A stretch of 64,000 bases of DNA from Tsuneonella sediminis (lineage in GTDB: Bacteria; Pseudomonadota; Alphaproteobacteria; Sphingomonadales; Sphingomonadaceae). Made by a program: the position numbers and the translations under genes. Shown piece by piece: positions 39,016 to 47,029 of the stretch. Positions within the stretch are counted from its first letter, which is position 1, and every line of letters starts with the position of its first letter. Under the pieces are notes generated by a model. It made no database searches and was not told the DNA's origin. It worked only from the letters and a program-made list of their open reading frames with translations. The stretch covers positions 1,984,001 through 2,048,000 of the forward strand of contig NZ_JBNCBU010000001.1 of NCBI RefSeq assembly GCF_051912845.1, read 5' to 3'.

Positions 39016-39174
39016 TCAGCGCGTCAGGCGATAGCGGGTCCGCGCGCGGCGGTCCTTGCCGGAACGGCGCTCCTCGCACCGCTTTTCGTCGCCGGGGAAG
39101 GGTATCTGCATGTCTCGCCGATCGCCGCTCCGCCTGTCGGGGCCGGACATGGGCTGGTCGATGGTCCCGGCCAT
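39016..39174 (-). CDS. Small basic protein (52 aa), unknown
   Basis: The translation runs MAGTIDQPMSGPDRRSGDRR then DMQIPFPGDEKRCEERRSGK and ends RTRYRLTR. The repeated DRRSGDRR / ERRSGKDRR theme is dominated by Arg and Asp/Glu. A clear AGGAGGAG lies upstream of this internal ATG, so I prefer it to a longer frame starting at 39237. It is probably cytoplasmic and nucleic-acid or membrane interacting, but no family is known to me. Confidence 0.55.
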   Translation of the reverse strand: MAGTIDQPMSGPDRRSGDRRDMQIPFPGDEKRCEERRSGKDRRARTRYRLTR

Positions 39175-39252
39175 GGGCCGTCTCCTCCTGCGAACCGGGC
39201 CTGAAGGGACCGGGCGTGAGGCAGACGATACGCCCAAAGTGCTGTCGCGCGG

Positions 39253-39714
39253 TTAACCGCGTGCTGCGGTTGTCACGGGGGAAGCCGCGAAGGCCTCGGC
39301 AAGCCCGGCCGCCCGCGCATAACCGGCGCTGTCGAACATCTCGAGATAGCGGATCGCCTTGCCCCGCCACACCGTCCAGATGTCGACCTTGGGCGTCGCC
39401 AGCTCGCGCAGCGTGCGCCGGTTCCGCCACCGCACGCGCCCGATCCACACGACCCGGTCGCCTTCGGCAACGATTGCATCGGTCTTGCTCGAAACGAGGT
39501 CCCAGCACTCGGCGATCGCGGTCCAGTACCCGATCACCGCCGCGCGGCCGCTGAACGGGCCGCTCAGCGGATCGGACGGGAACTCGCGCTCGAGCACGGT
39601 ATGGAACTCGATCGCTTCGTCCATCAGGTCGAAGAACTGCGCGGGCGTGGTGCCGGCACTCGTGCCCCACGCGTCGTAGGCAGCGGCCAGCCGCTGCCGG
39701 AAATCATCAATCAC
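39253..39714 (-). CDS. Nuclear transport factor 2 / SnoaL-like protein
   Basis: The 153-residue protein has an NTF2-like cone fold pattern: EAIEFHTVLEREFPSDPLSG, GRAAVIGYWTAIAECWDLVS and GRVRWRNRRTLRELATPKVD, ending IRYLEMFDSAGYARAAGL. Such proteins are small enzymes or ligand-binding domains; no catalytic residues can be assigned. It reads away from argB, with about 200 bases between. Confidence 0.8.
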   Translation of the reverse strand: MIDDFRQRLAAAYDAWGTSAGTTPAQFFDLMDEAIEFHTVLEREFPSDPLSGPFSGRAAVIGYWTAIAECWDLVSSKTDAIVAEGDRVVWIGRVRWRNRRTLRELATPKVDIWTVWRGKAIRYLEMFDSAGYARAAGLAEAFAASPVTTAARG

Positions 39715-39811
39715 CTGCGACCCATTCGTTTTCTTGTCGTGTCGGGAACCCGCGTATCATCGGGAACCGGCAAGGGGCAATGCCGGCAGCGAAGAAATCC
39801 TGCGCGAATGC

Positions 39812-39828
39812 CCCGCGGCATCCGCGGG
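39812..39828 (+). repeat. Perfect hairpin in the argB leader
   Basis: CCCGCGG (39812-39818) and CCGCGGG (39822-39828) are a perfect 7-bp inverted repeat with a CAT loop, 91 bases before the argB ATG. It could be an attenuator-like stem or simply GC-rich chance; an arginine leader peptide is not seen. Confidence 0.35.
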
Positions 39829-39918
39829 TGACCGGCTTTCCTCCCGCCGCGCTTGCCGCTAAGCGGCCCGCGGGCACATCGCGACGTGGATCCGCGGGGC
39901 CAGCGAAGGAATCCGAGT

Positions 39919-40815
39919 ATGAAAGGCGACACCCAGGCGATGCTGGCCAAGGCGGAAGTGCTGATCGAGGCGCTGCCCTATCTCCAGCGCTATGCCGGCC
40001 GGACGTTCGTCGTGAAGTACGGCGGACACGCGATGGGCGACGCGCAGGCGGCGCGTGATTTTGCCGAGGACATCGTGCTGCTGAAGGCGGTCGGTATCAA
40101 CCCCGTGGTGGTCCACGGCGGCGGCCCGCAGATCGGAGAGATGCTGAAGAAGCTGGGGGTCGAAAGCACATTCGTCGACGGGCTGCGGGTGACCGACAAG
40201 GCCACCGCAGAAGTCGCCGAGATGGTCCTGTCGGGCGCGATCAACAAGCAGCTCGTCGGGTGGATCGCGCAGGCTGGCGGCAAGGCGCTCGGCGTCTCGG
40301 GCAAGGACGGCGGCATGGTCACGGCGACCAAGGTCGAGCGGACGAGGAAAGATCCGGACAGCAACATCGAGCAGGCGATCGATCTCGGCTTTGTCGGTGA
40401 GCCGCGCCATGTCGACACGACGCTGATCGACACCGCGGTCGCCGCCGGGATGATCCCCGTGATCGCTCCTATCGGAGCGGGCGCGGATGGGCACACGTAC
40501 AACATCAACGCCGACACGATGGCCGGTGCGGTCGCGGCGGCGCTCGGCGCGGCGCGCCTGTTCCTCCTGACCGATGTAGCCGGGGTGATGGACAAGCGGG
40601 GCGAGCTGCTGACCGACCTGACCCCGGCGGACATCGCTGGTCTGAAGGCCGACGGGACGATCAGCGGCGGGATGATCCCCAAGCTCGAAACGTGCGTCCA
40701 CGCGGTCGAAGCGGGGTGCGAGGCGGCGGTGGTGCTCGACGGGCGTGTCCCGCACGCGATGCTGCTCGAATTCTTCACCGCGACCGGCGCGGGAACGCTG
40801 ATCCGCGCCACCTGA
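39919..40815 (+). CDS. argB: Acetylglutamate kinase
   Basis: The 298-residue enzyme phosphorylates N-acetylglutamate, the second step of arginine synthesis. The ATP-binding start FVVKYGGHAMGD near residue 32, VVVHGGGPQIGEMLKKLG near residue 63, SGAINKQLVGWIAQAGG near residue 105, and LFLLTDVAGVMDKRGELL near residue 213 are all characteristic. The start is placed at MKGDTQAML behind AAGGA. In many alphaproteobacteria this enzyme is arginine-inhibited, but this cannot be told here. Confidence 0.95.
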   Translation: MKGDTQAMLAKAEVLIEALPYLQRYAGRTFVVKYGGHAMGDAQAARDFAEDIVLLKAVGINPVVVHGGGPQIGEMLKKLGVESTFVDGLRVTDKATAEVAEMVLSGAINKQLVGWIAQAGGKALGVSGKDGGMVTATKVERTRKDPDSNIEQAIDLGFVGEPRHVDTTLIDTAVAAGMIPVIAPIGAGADGHTYNINADTMAGAVAAALGAARLFLLTDVAGVMDKRGELLTDLTPADIAGLKADGTISGGMIPKLETCVHAVEAGCEAAVVLDGRVPHAMLLEFFTATGAGTLIRAT

Positions 40816-40896
40816 TGCGGATGCGTATTGCCCCATTGATACACCCCTGCGCGCTCGGCTAGAGGCGCAGGCGACACAGCAATCCAAGGACCATCG

Positions 40897-41178
40897 ATGG
40901 ACGCTCTCCTCCAGATTCTCATCATGCTCGCGAACACCGCGAACATGCTCGTCATCATCTGGTTCATCATCGGGTTGCTGTTCAGCTTCAACGTGATCGG
41001 GCGGGACAACACGTTCTTCGCCGCAGTGCACGACGCGATCGCGCGGCTGTTCGAACCGTTGCTCCGACCGATCCGCCGCGTGCTGCCCGATACCGGGGCG
41101 ATCGACTTTTCGCCGATGGTGCTGCTGCTTCTGATCTATGCGCTCATCATCGTGCTCGAGAGCCTGAGGCCGTACTGA
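40897..41178 (+). CDS. YggT family membrane protein
   Basis: The 93-residue protein has two membrane helices separated by the YggT loop containing LFEPLLRPIRRVLPDTGAID (the PxRRxxPxxxGxDFSP signature), and ends with IIVLESLRPY. YggT proteins are thought to help in osmotic or cell-envelope assembly and are often near folD or argB/proC in alphaproteobacteria. The TGA stop overlaps the folD start (TGATG). Confidence 0.9.
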   Translation: MDALLQILIMLANTANMLVIIWFIIGLLFSFNVIGRDNTFFAAVHDAIARLFEPLLRPIRRVLPDTGAIDFSPMVLLLLIYALIIVLESLRPY

Positions 41179-42089
41179 TGCCCCAGTCCGGGATCAGGGC
41201 GGAGATCATCGATGGAAAGGCCTTCGCCGCCTCCCTGCGCGAGAAGGTGGGCGAGGCCGCGCGCGCGTTCGAGGCGGAAACCGGCCGCAAGGCGGGCCTC
41301 GCGGTGGTGCTCGTCGGCGACGACCCGGCGAGCCAGGTCTATGTTGCCAGCAAGGGCAAGGCGACGATCGCCGCGGGCATGGCGAGTTTCGAGCATCGCC
41401 TGCCCGCCGACGTCTCGCAGGACCGGCTCGAGGCGCTCGTGCGCCAATTGAACGACGACTCGGCGGTCGACGGCATCCTCGTCCAGCTGCCGCTGCCGGC
41501 GCATCTCGACGACAAGGCGGTGATCGCGCTGATCGATCCCGACAAGGACGTCGACGGGCTGACCGATACGAATATCGCGAGGCTCGCCAACCAGCGCGAC
41601 GGGCTGTTCCCGTGCACTCCGGTGGGCTGCATGATGCTGCTCGAGGACCGCCTGGGAGACCTGTCGGGGCGGAATGCCGTGGTGATCGGCCGCTCGCAGC
41701 TCGTCGGGCGGCCGATGGCGCAGTTGCTGGTCAACGCCAACGCCACCGTCACCATCGCGCACAGCCGGACCAGGGACCTGCCCGGCGTGGTCCGGGGTGC
41801 CGATATCGTGATTGCGGCGGTCGGGCGGCCCGAAATGGTGCGGGGCGACTGGATCGCGCCCGGCGCCGCGGTGATCGATGTAGGCATCAACCGGCTCGCG
41901 CCCGAACCGGGCGCGGCGAAGGGCAAGCTGGTCGGCGACGTGGCTTTCGACGAGGCGAGCGAAACGGCCGGGTCGATCACCCCGGTTCCGGGCGGCGTTG
42001 GCCCGATGACGATCGCGGTTCTCCTGCGCAATGCCGTCGTCGCCGCCTACCGCAACGCGGGCCTGCCGCCCGCAGCCGGCCTGCCTTGA
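41178..42089 (+). CDS. folD: Bifunctional methylenetetrahydrofolate dehydrogenase/cyclohydrolase
   Basis: The 303-residue enzyme interconverts 5,10-methylene-, methenyl- and 10-formyl-tetrahydrofolate. The catalytic-site motif ASQVYVASKGKA near residue 51 (family: Y-x-x-x-K), GILVQLPLPAHLD near residue 95, GRSQLVGRPMAQLL near residue 172 and PVPGGVGPMTIAVLL near residue 272 are all present. It is co-translated with the YggT gene. Length and motifs match standard FolD. Confidence 0.96.
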   Translation: MPQSGIRAEIIDGKAFAASLREKVGEAARAFEAETGRKAGLAVVLVGDDPASQVYVASKGKATIAAGMASFEHRLPADVSQDRLEALVRQLNDDSAVDGILVQLPLPAHLDDKAVIALIDPDKDVDGLTDTNIARLANQRDGLFPCTPVGCMMLLEDRLGDLSGRNAVVIGRSQLVGRPMAQLLVNANATVTIAHSRTRDLPGVVRGADIVIAAVGRPEMVRGDWIAPGAAVIDVGINRLAPEPGAAKGKLVGDVAFDEASETAGSITPVPGGVGPMTIAVLLRNAVVAAYRNAGLPPAAGLP

Positions 42090-42136
42090 CCGCGGGACGC
42101 TTGGAACATCGAGTTCGGCGCGCTAGGCGCGCAACG

Positions 42137-42850
42137 ATGATCCGCGCGCTTATCCTTGCCGCGATCGCGGCGTCCATTGCCGCGTGTACGACCGGCCCGG
42201 GTGGGCCGGGCGAACGCACGCTTGCCCCGCGCGGTGAGCCGAGCACGGTCATCGCGACCGAACTGGCATTCGCCCGCGCCGCGCGCGAGGACGGCACCTG
42301 GACTGCGTTCCGCAGGTTCGCGACCGCGGATGCCGTCTGGCCCGGGCCGCAGTGGGAAAGCGTCCAGACGGCCCTCAAGGGACGGGCCGATCCGGCCCAG
42401 CCGATCGTCTGGGGTCCCGACATGGTGTGGGTCAGCTGCGACGGCAGCTTCGCGCTCTCGACCGGCCCGGCGACCCACCCGTCGGGGCGCAAGTCGCGCT
42501 TCGCGACGATCTGGCAGCGCCAGAACGATGGCGATTATCGCTGGGTGCTCGACCAGGGTTTCGACCTCGAGGACGGCTACACCCAGCGCGAGATGATCTC
42601 GGGCCGCAAGGCCGAGTGTCCCAGCGGCACCCCGAACCGCCTGCGCCGGGAACCCAGGGCCCGGCGCGGCGAGGCGTGGCAGTCGGGCCGGTCGGACGAC
42701 GGCACCCTCGAGTGGCGCACCGACCTTTCGGCGAACTGTCGCCGGACGATGGTGGTCGAAGCGCGGGTCGACGGCGCGATGCAGGAAGTGTTCCGCCGCG
42801 TCTCGCCGGCGCCCGACGCGGCGGTCGGCGCACCGGCGGCGACCTGTTGA
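42137..42850 (+). CDS. Putative lipoprotein
   Basis: The 237-residue product starts MIRALILAAIAASIAACTTG with a lipobox SIAAC. The mature part reads TELAFARAAREDGTWTAFRR, then a predicted beta-rich domain, VWVSCDGSFALSTGPATH and FATIWQRQNDGDYRWVLDQG, resembling SnoaL/NTF2-like secreted proteins (DUF4440 style). The C-terminal half is unusual. It precedes marC with 8 bases between the stop and the marC ATG, so the two are probably an operon. Confidence 0.7.
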   Translation: MIRALILAAIAASIAACTTGPGGPGERTLAPRGEPSTVIATELAFARAAREDGTWTAFRRFATADAVWPGPQWESVQTALKGRADPAQPIVWGPDMVWVSCDGSFALSTGPATHPSGRKSRFATIWQRQNDGDYRWVLDQGFDLEDGYTQREMISGRKAECPSGTPNRLRREPRARRGEAWQSGRSDDGTLEWRTDLSANCRRTMVVEARVDGAMQEVFRRVSPAPDAAVGAPAATC

Positions 42851-42858
42851 GCGCGACG

Positions 42859-43482
42859 ATGGTCGAACTGTTCCTCTCTGCCTTCATCACCCTCTTCGTC
42901 GTCATCGACCCGCCCGGCTGCGCGCCGATCTACGCCGGGCTGACGAAGGGCGCGACACCCGCGCAGGCGCGTTCGATGGCGCTGCGCGCGTGCCTCATCG
43001 CCGGGATCATCCTCGTGATCTTCGCGCTGTTCGGCGAGGACCTGCTGGGCGCGCTCCACATCGAGCTCGACAGCTTCCGCATCGCCGGGGGACTCATGCT
43101 GTTCCTGATCGCGCTCGACATGGTGTTCGAAAAGCGCACCGAGCGGCGCGAGCAGCGCGCCGAGAAGATCGCCGCGACCCCCGAGGTGGAGGACGTATCG
43201 GTCTTCCCGATGGCGATGCCGATGCTCGCCGGACCCGGCGCGATCGCCTCGATCATGCTGCTTACCGCGCGGGCCGAGGGATGGGAGAACACGCTCGTCG
43301 TCCTCGCGGCGCTGGGCGCGGTGCTGCTGCTTACGCTGCTGGCGCTGATCGCGGCGAGCCCGCTCATGAAGCTGTTCGGGGCGCGGGTCGAAGCGGTCAT
43401 CACCCGGCTGCTGGGCGTGCTGCTGGCAGCGCTCGCCGCGCAATACGTGATCGACGGGCTGCGCGAGAGCTTCGGGCTCTAG
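42859..43482 (+). CDS. MarC family integral membrane protein
   Basis: The 207-residue protein has six predicted helices. FITLFVVIDPPGCAPIYAGL near the start and FPMAMPMLAGPGAIASIMLL near residue 118 are the duplicated MarC motifs (DPxGxxP and P-L-x-x-GPGA). The family (also YhcE/YhgN) has no settled function; the name from the mar locus is misleading. The ATG is preferred over a TTG overlapping the preceding stop. Confidence 0.88.
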   Translation: MVELFLSAFITLFVVIDPPGCAPIYAGLTKGATPAQARSMALRACLIAGIILVIFALFGEDLLGALHIELDSFRIAGGLMLFLIALDMVFEKRTERREQRAEKIAATPEVEDVSVFPMAMPMLAGPGAIASIMLLTARAEGWENTLVVLAALGAVLLLTLLALIAASPLMKLFGARVEAVITRLLGVLLAALAAQYVIDGLRESFGL

Positions 43483-43493
43483 GTCGATCCGGC

Positions 43494-44969
43494 TCAGCCG
43501 GCCTGCGCGGAATGGCGTGCCAGCTCGTCGCCGGTCAATGTCACGACGTGGAGCAGGTTGGTGCTGCCCGGCGTTCCGAACGGCACGCCGGCGAGCGCGA
43601 TGAGCTTGCTGCCAGCTTCGCCGAATCCGTGGCGCAGCGCCATGCGCTTGCCCTTGGCGATCATCTCCTCGAAGCTGCCGATGTCCTTGGTGACCACCGC
43701 GTGCGCGCCCCACAGCAGACCGACCCGGCGCGCGGTCCTCGTGGAGGGGGTGAGCACCAGCATCGGTACGCTCGGCCGCTCGCGCGCGACGCGGCGGGCG
43801 GTGCTGCCCGATCCGGTGAAGACGATGATCCCTCCCACCGCCACGGTGTCGGCTATCGTCATGCACGCATGGCTCAACGCGTCGGCGGTGGTCCGGTCGG
43901 GCGGGGTGTCGAGCAGCCGCACCCGCTCGAGGTAGGCATCGTCGCGCTCCACCTGCGCGGCAATCCGGTCCATGATCGCGACCGCTTCCTCGGGCCAGTC
44001 GCCCGCGGCGGTTTCCGCGCTCAGCATGACGGCGTCGGCCCCGTCGTAGACCGCGTTGGCGACGTCGGACACCTCGGCGCGGGTGGGGCTGGGGCTCTCG
44101 ATCATCGATTCGAGCATCTGCGTCGCCACGATGACCGGCTTGCCGGCGTTGCGGGCGGCGTTGACGATCTTCTTCTGCAGCGGCGGGACTTCCCACGCAT
44201 CGAGTTCGACCCCCAGGTCGCCCCGCGCGACCATGATCCCGTCCGCCAGCTCGAGCAGTTCGGGCAGGCGCCGCACCGCGCTCGGCTTCTCGATCTTGGC
44301 GCAGAGCGCGGGGCCCGTGCCACCCGGTCCGCCCATCAACTTGCGCGCCTCGGCAAGGTCTTCGGGCCGCTGGACGAACGACAGGCCGATCCAGTCGACC
44401 CCCTGGCTGACAGCGAAGGCGAGATCGCGTCGGTCCTTTTCGGTCAGCGCCGGGATCGGCACCTCGGCATCGGGCACGTTGACGCCCTTGCGGTCGGAGA
44501 TGACCCCGCCGACCTCGGCCGAGCAGAGGATCGCGTCGGCTTCGGCCTTGATCACCTTGAGGCGGATCTTCCCGTCGTTGATCAGCAGGCGCTGGCCCTT
44601 CTCGAGCACCCGGAACAGTTCGGGATGCGGCAATTCGACACGGGTCTCGTCGCCCGGTTCGGGATTGCGATCGAGCGTGAAGTGGCCCGAATGCCGGATG
44701 ACCGCCTGCCCGTCCTTGAAGGTGCCGACGCGCAGCTTGGGTCCCTGGAGGTCGGCGAGGATCGCGATCGGACGGCCATTCGATCGCTCGAGATCGCGGA
44801 TCGCCTTGATCGTGGCGGCATGATCGGCGTGCGCGCCGTGGCTCATGTTGACCCGGAACGCGTCGGCGCCTGCGCGGAGCAGCTTTTCCAGCATGGCCGG
44901 GTTGCGGCTTGCCGGCCCGATGGTGGCGAGGACCTTGACCTTGCGCTTGCGCGGTTCGAGCTTCTGCAT
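43494..44969 (-). CDS. pyk: Pyruvate kinase
   Basis: The 491-residue enzyme makes pyruvate and ATP from PEP and ADP. Visible are KVLATIGPASRNPAMLEKLL at the start, RVNMSHGAHADHAATI near residue 39, MVARGDLGVELDAWEVPPLQ near residue 250 (metal and substrate site) and AETAAGDWPEEAV near residue 320, with MLESMIESPSPTRAEVSDVA between. The ATG start (MQKLEPRKRK) avoids a longer frame over the neighbour. It is divergent from the DUF1244 gene, about 62 bases apart. Confidence 0.96.
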   Translation of the reverse strand: MQKLEPRKRKVKVLATIGPASRNPAMLEKLLRAGADAFRVNMSHGAHADHAATIKAIRDLERSNGRPIAILADLQGPKLRVGTFKDGQAVIRHSGHFTLDRNPEPGDETRVELPHPELFRVLEKGQRLLINDGKIRLKVIKAEADAILCSAEVGGVISDRKGVNVPDAEVPIPALTEKDRRDLAFAVSQGVDWIGLSFVQRPEDLAEARKLMGGPGGTGPALCAKIEKPSAVRRLPELLELADGIMVARGDLGVELDAWEVPPLQKKIVNAARNAGKPVIVATQMLESMIESPSPTRAEVSDVANAVYDGADAVMLSAETAAGDWPEEAVAIMDRIAAQVERDDAYLERVRLLDTPPDRTTADALSHACMTIADTVAVGGIIVFTGSGSTARRVARERPSVPMLVLTPSTRTARRVGLLWGAHAVVTKDIGSFEEMIAKGKRMALRHGFGEAGSKLIALAGVPFGTPGSTNLLHVVTLTGDELARHSAQAG

Positions 44970-45031
44970 GACCCGCCGCCTATGGCATGGCGCGGTCGCA
45001 ACACAAGACGGCTTGGGGAGTGCCAGTTTCA

Positions 45032-45343
45032 ATGGATACGAATTCGGACCCGCTCGATGCGCTTCCCGACGCTCAGGCGGCGGCCGCCTTCCGCCGGCTG
45101 GTGCGTCACCTGCGGCATCGGCACGACGCGCAGAACATCGACCTGATGGGACTCGCCGGGTTTTGCCGCAACTGTCTTGCCGACTGGATCCGCGAGGCGG
45201 GGTACGACGGTGACAAGGCCGCCGCGCGCGAACTGATCCACGGGATGCCGGCCGATGAGTGGAAGGCGACCCGCCAGTCGCCCGCGACGCAGGCCCAGAT
45301 CGACCGCATGGAAGCGAGTGTCAGGCGGAACGCGTCCAATTAG
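45032..45343 (+). CDS. DUF1244 domain-containing protein
   Basis: The 103-residue protein contains LVRHLRHRHDAQNIDLMGLA followed by GFCRNCLADWIREAG, the DUF1244 signature (D-x-M-x-L-A-G-F-C-R-N-C-L). The cysteines suggest metal or redox function; the family is widespread in proteobacteria and uncharacterised. GGGGAG lies about 12 bases upstream of the chosen ATG. Confidence 0.9.
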   Translation: MDTNSDPLDALPDAQAAAAFRRLVRHLRHRHDAQNIDLMGLAGFCRNCLADWIREAGYDGDKAAARELIHGMPADEWKATRQSPATQAQIDRMEASVRRNASN

Positions 45344-45439
45344 TTTTCCACGCCCCGAACTCGCGGGCTTCAAACGCCTCGGCGGTCTGGCTATCGGACC
45401 GCCAGCCGATTCTGTTTCAGCGGAGCTTTGACACCCAAA

Positions 45440-45676
45440 ATGGCCGACGCCACCGACGACCGCCTGCGCCTTCTGATCGAGCGCATCGAACGCCTCGAGG
45501 AAGAAAAGAAGGGCATCGCCGACGACATCCGCGACGTCTACGCCGAGGCCAAGGCGGTCGGTTACGACGCCAAGATCATGCGCCAGATCGTCCGCCTCAG
45601 GAAGATGAAGCCCGACGACCGCGCCGAAATGGAAATGGTGCTCGACACTTACAAGGCGGCGCTCGGCCTCGGCTGA
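45440..45676 (+). CDS. gapR: GapR family chromosome-structuring protein (DUF2312/UPF0335)
   Basis: The 78-residue protein reads LRLLIERIERLEEEKKGIAD and DIRDVYAEAKAVGYDAKIMR then QIVRLRKMKPDDRAEMEMVL. This is the DUF2312 family, whose Caulobacter member GapR clamps overtwisted DNA and is needed for replication and chromosome organisation. The coiled-coil N-terminal helix and basic KIMRQIVRLRK helix are visible. The ATG is chosen; a TTG at 45428 would give four more residues and has GGAG just upstream, so it is possible. Confidence 0.9.
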   Translation: MADATDDRLRLLIERIERLEEEKKGIADDIRDVYAEAKAVGYDAKIMRQIVRLRKMKPDDRAEMEMVLDTYKAALGLG

Positions 45677-45686
45677 TCGCATACGG

Positions 45687-45714
45687 GGCGCGCGGCCGGA
45701 ACGGCGCGCGCGCC
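45687..45714 (+). terminator. Possible terminator hairpin after gapR
   Basis: GGCGCGCGGCC (45687-45697) pairs with GGCGCGCGCGCC (45703-45714) with one bulged base and a five-base GGAAC loop. It begins 11 bases after the gapR stop. There is no T-run. The GGAAC loop also reads as a -35 for the next gene, so the two interpretations compete. Confidence 0.35.
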
Positions 45715-45723
45715 TCGCTCATT
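45698..45723 (+). promoter_or_regulatory. Candidate EcfG-type promoter of the SDR-YbjQ operon
   Basis: GGAAC (45698-45702) is followed after 17 bases by CATT (45720-45723), three of four matches to CGTT. The ATG is 34 bases downstream. The GGAAC lies in a hairpin loop, which could be coincidence. Confidence 0.35.
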
Positions 45724-45724
45724 G

Positions 45725-45750
45725 GATCCTCGAACTCCCATTCGAGGATC
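45725..45750 (+). repeat. Perfect 10-bp inverted repeat containing the ribosome binding site
   Basis: GATCCTCGAA (45725-45734) and TTCGAGGATC (45741-45750) are perfect complements with a CTCCCA loop. The 3' arm contains GAGGA, the ribosome binding site of the SDR gene, which begins at 45757. In RNA the stem would hide the site; as DNA it could be an operator. Confidence 0.8.
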
Positions 45751-45756
45751 ATGATC

Positions 45757-46644
45757 ATGAGCACAGACACGACAGAACCCGAAACCGTCGACACGGCCTT
45801 TGTCGAGGAAACGGCCGAGGAACCCCGCATGCCGGGGCACGAATCGCAGATGGACGACAAGCCGGACTGGCAGCCGCGCTATCCGGGTTCGGGCCGCCTG
45901 AAGGGCAAGGTGGCCATCGTCACCGGCGGCGACAGCGGGATCGGGCGGGCGACAGCGATCCTCTTCGCGCGCGAGGGGGCGAAAGTCGCGGTGAGCTACC
46001 TCGAGGAAGACGACGACGCCCGCTTCGTGGCAGACCGCATCGCGGACGAGGGCAGCGAGGCGCTGCTGCACAGGGGCGACCTCGGCGATCCCGAGGTCTG
46101 CCAGGCGCTGGTGGAGAAGACGGTCGACAAATGGGGCCGGCTCGATGTGCTGGTCAACAACGCCGGCGAGCAGCACCCCGACAAGGATATCGAGGATATC
46201 ACCGTCGAGCAGCTGCAACGCACGTTCCAGACAAACATCTTCTCGATGTTCTACATGGTCCAGGCCGCGCGCCCGCACCTGAAGAAGGGCGCCGCGATCA
46301 TCAACTGCACCTCGATCACGATGTACAAGGGCAGCAAGGAACTGCTCGACTATTCGAGCACCAAGGGCGCGATCACCGCTTTCACGCGCTCGCTGTCGGA
46401 AAACCTCGTTGGCGACGGCATCCGCGTGAACGCCGTCGCGCCGGGGCCGATCTGGACGCCGCTCAACCCGTTCGGCGGTTCGTCGAAGGAGAAGATGGAG
46501 CACTTCGGCGAGAACACCCCGATGGGCCGGCCGGGCCAGCCGAACGAGGTCGCGCCCGCATTCCTCTTCCTTGCATGCGAGGATTCGAGTTACATGTCGG
46601 GCCAGGTGCTGCATCCCAACGGAGGAACCGTGGTCAATGGCTAG
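45757..46644 (+). CDS. SDR family oxidoreductase (general-stress type, YdaD/YghA-like)
   Basis: The 295-residue protein starts with an acidic tail (MSTDTTEPETVDTAFVEETA), then DDKPDWQPRYPGSGRLKGKV, IVTGGDSGIGRATAI near residue 62 (NAD binding), VNNAGEQHP near residue 132 and the catalytic YSSTKGA near residue 200. The DKPDWQPRYPGS leader is typical of the Bacillus general-stress and YghA group of SDRs; substrate unknown. The start at the second ATG is chosen because GAGGA is 8 bases upstream. It overlaps the YbjQ-like gene by 8 bases. Confidence 0.9.
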   Translation: MSTDTTEPETVDTAFVEETAEEPRMPGHESQMDDKPDWQPRYPGSGRLKGKVAIVTGGDSGIGRATAILFAREGAKVAVSYLEEDDDARFVADRIADEGSEALLHRGDLGDPEVCQALVEKTVDKWGRLDVLVNNAGEQHPDKDIEDITVEQLQRTFQTNIFSMFYMVQAARPHLKKGAAIINCTSITMYKGSKELLDYSSTKGAITAFTRSLSENLVGDGIRVNAVAPGPIWTPLNPFGGSSKEKMEHFGENTPMGRPGQPNEVAPAFLFLACEDSSYMSGQVLHPNGGTVVNG

Positions 46645-47026
46645 CAGGCCCAATCCCTGGGGCGACACCGGCGGTGGCCGGCCGGGCGGTCCCGACGGCG
46701 GCGGAGGCATGATCGTGACCACCACGCCCACCGTGGAGGGACGCACGATCCACGGCTACCACGGCATCGTCACCGGCGAGGTGATCGTGGGCGCGAACAT
46801 CTTTCGCGACCTGTTCGCCTCGATCACCGACATCGTCGGCGGGCGCTCGGGCAAGTACGAGGCGGTGCTTGCCCGCGCGCGCAAGGAGGCGATCGCCGAG
46901 ATGACGCGCGAGGCGGGCGACGTCGGCGCCAACGCGGTGGTTGGCGTCGACATCGACTACGAGGTGCTCGGCCAGAACGGATCGATGCTGATGGTGAGCG
47001 TCAGCGGCACCGCGGTGACGATCTGA
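46637..47026 (+). CDS. YbjQ family (DUF74) heavy-metal-binding-like protein
   Basis: The 129-residue protein has a Gly/Pro-rich N-terminal 25 residues, then the DUF74 core: MIVTTTPTVEGRTIHGYHGI, VTGEVIVGANIFRDLFASIT and EAGDVGANAVVGVDIDYEVL ending GTAVTI. The family forms pentameric rings and is annotated as heavy-metal binding on weak grounds. The start overlaps the SDR stop by 8 bases, indicating an operon. Confidence 0.88.
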   Translation: MASRPNPWGDTGGGRPGGPDGGGGMIVTTTPTVEGRTIHGYHGIVTGEVIVGANIFRDLFASITDIVGGRSGKYEAVLARARKEAIAEMTREAGDVGANAVVGVDIDYEVLGQNGSMLMVSVSGTAVTI

Positions 47027-47029
47027 CGG

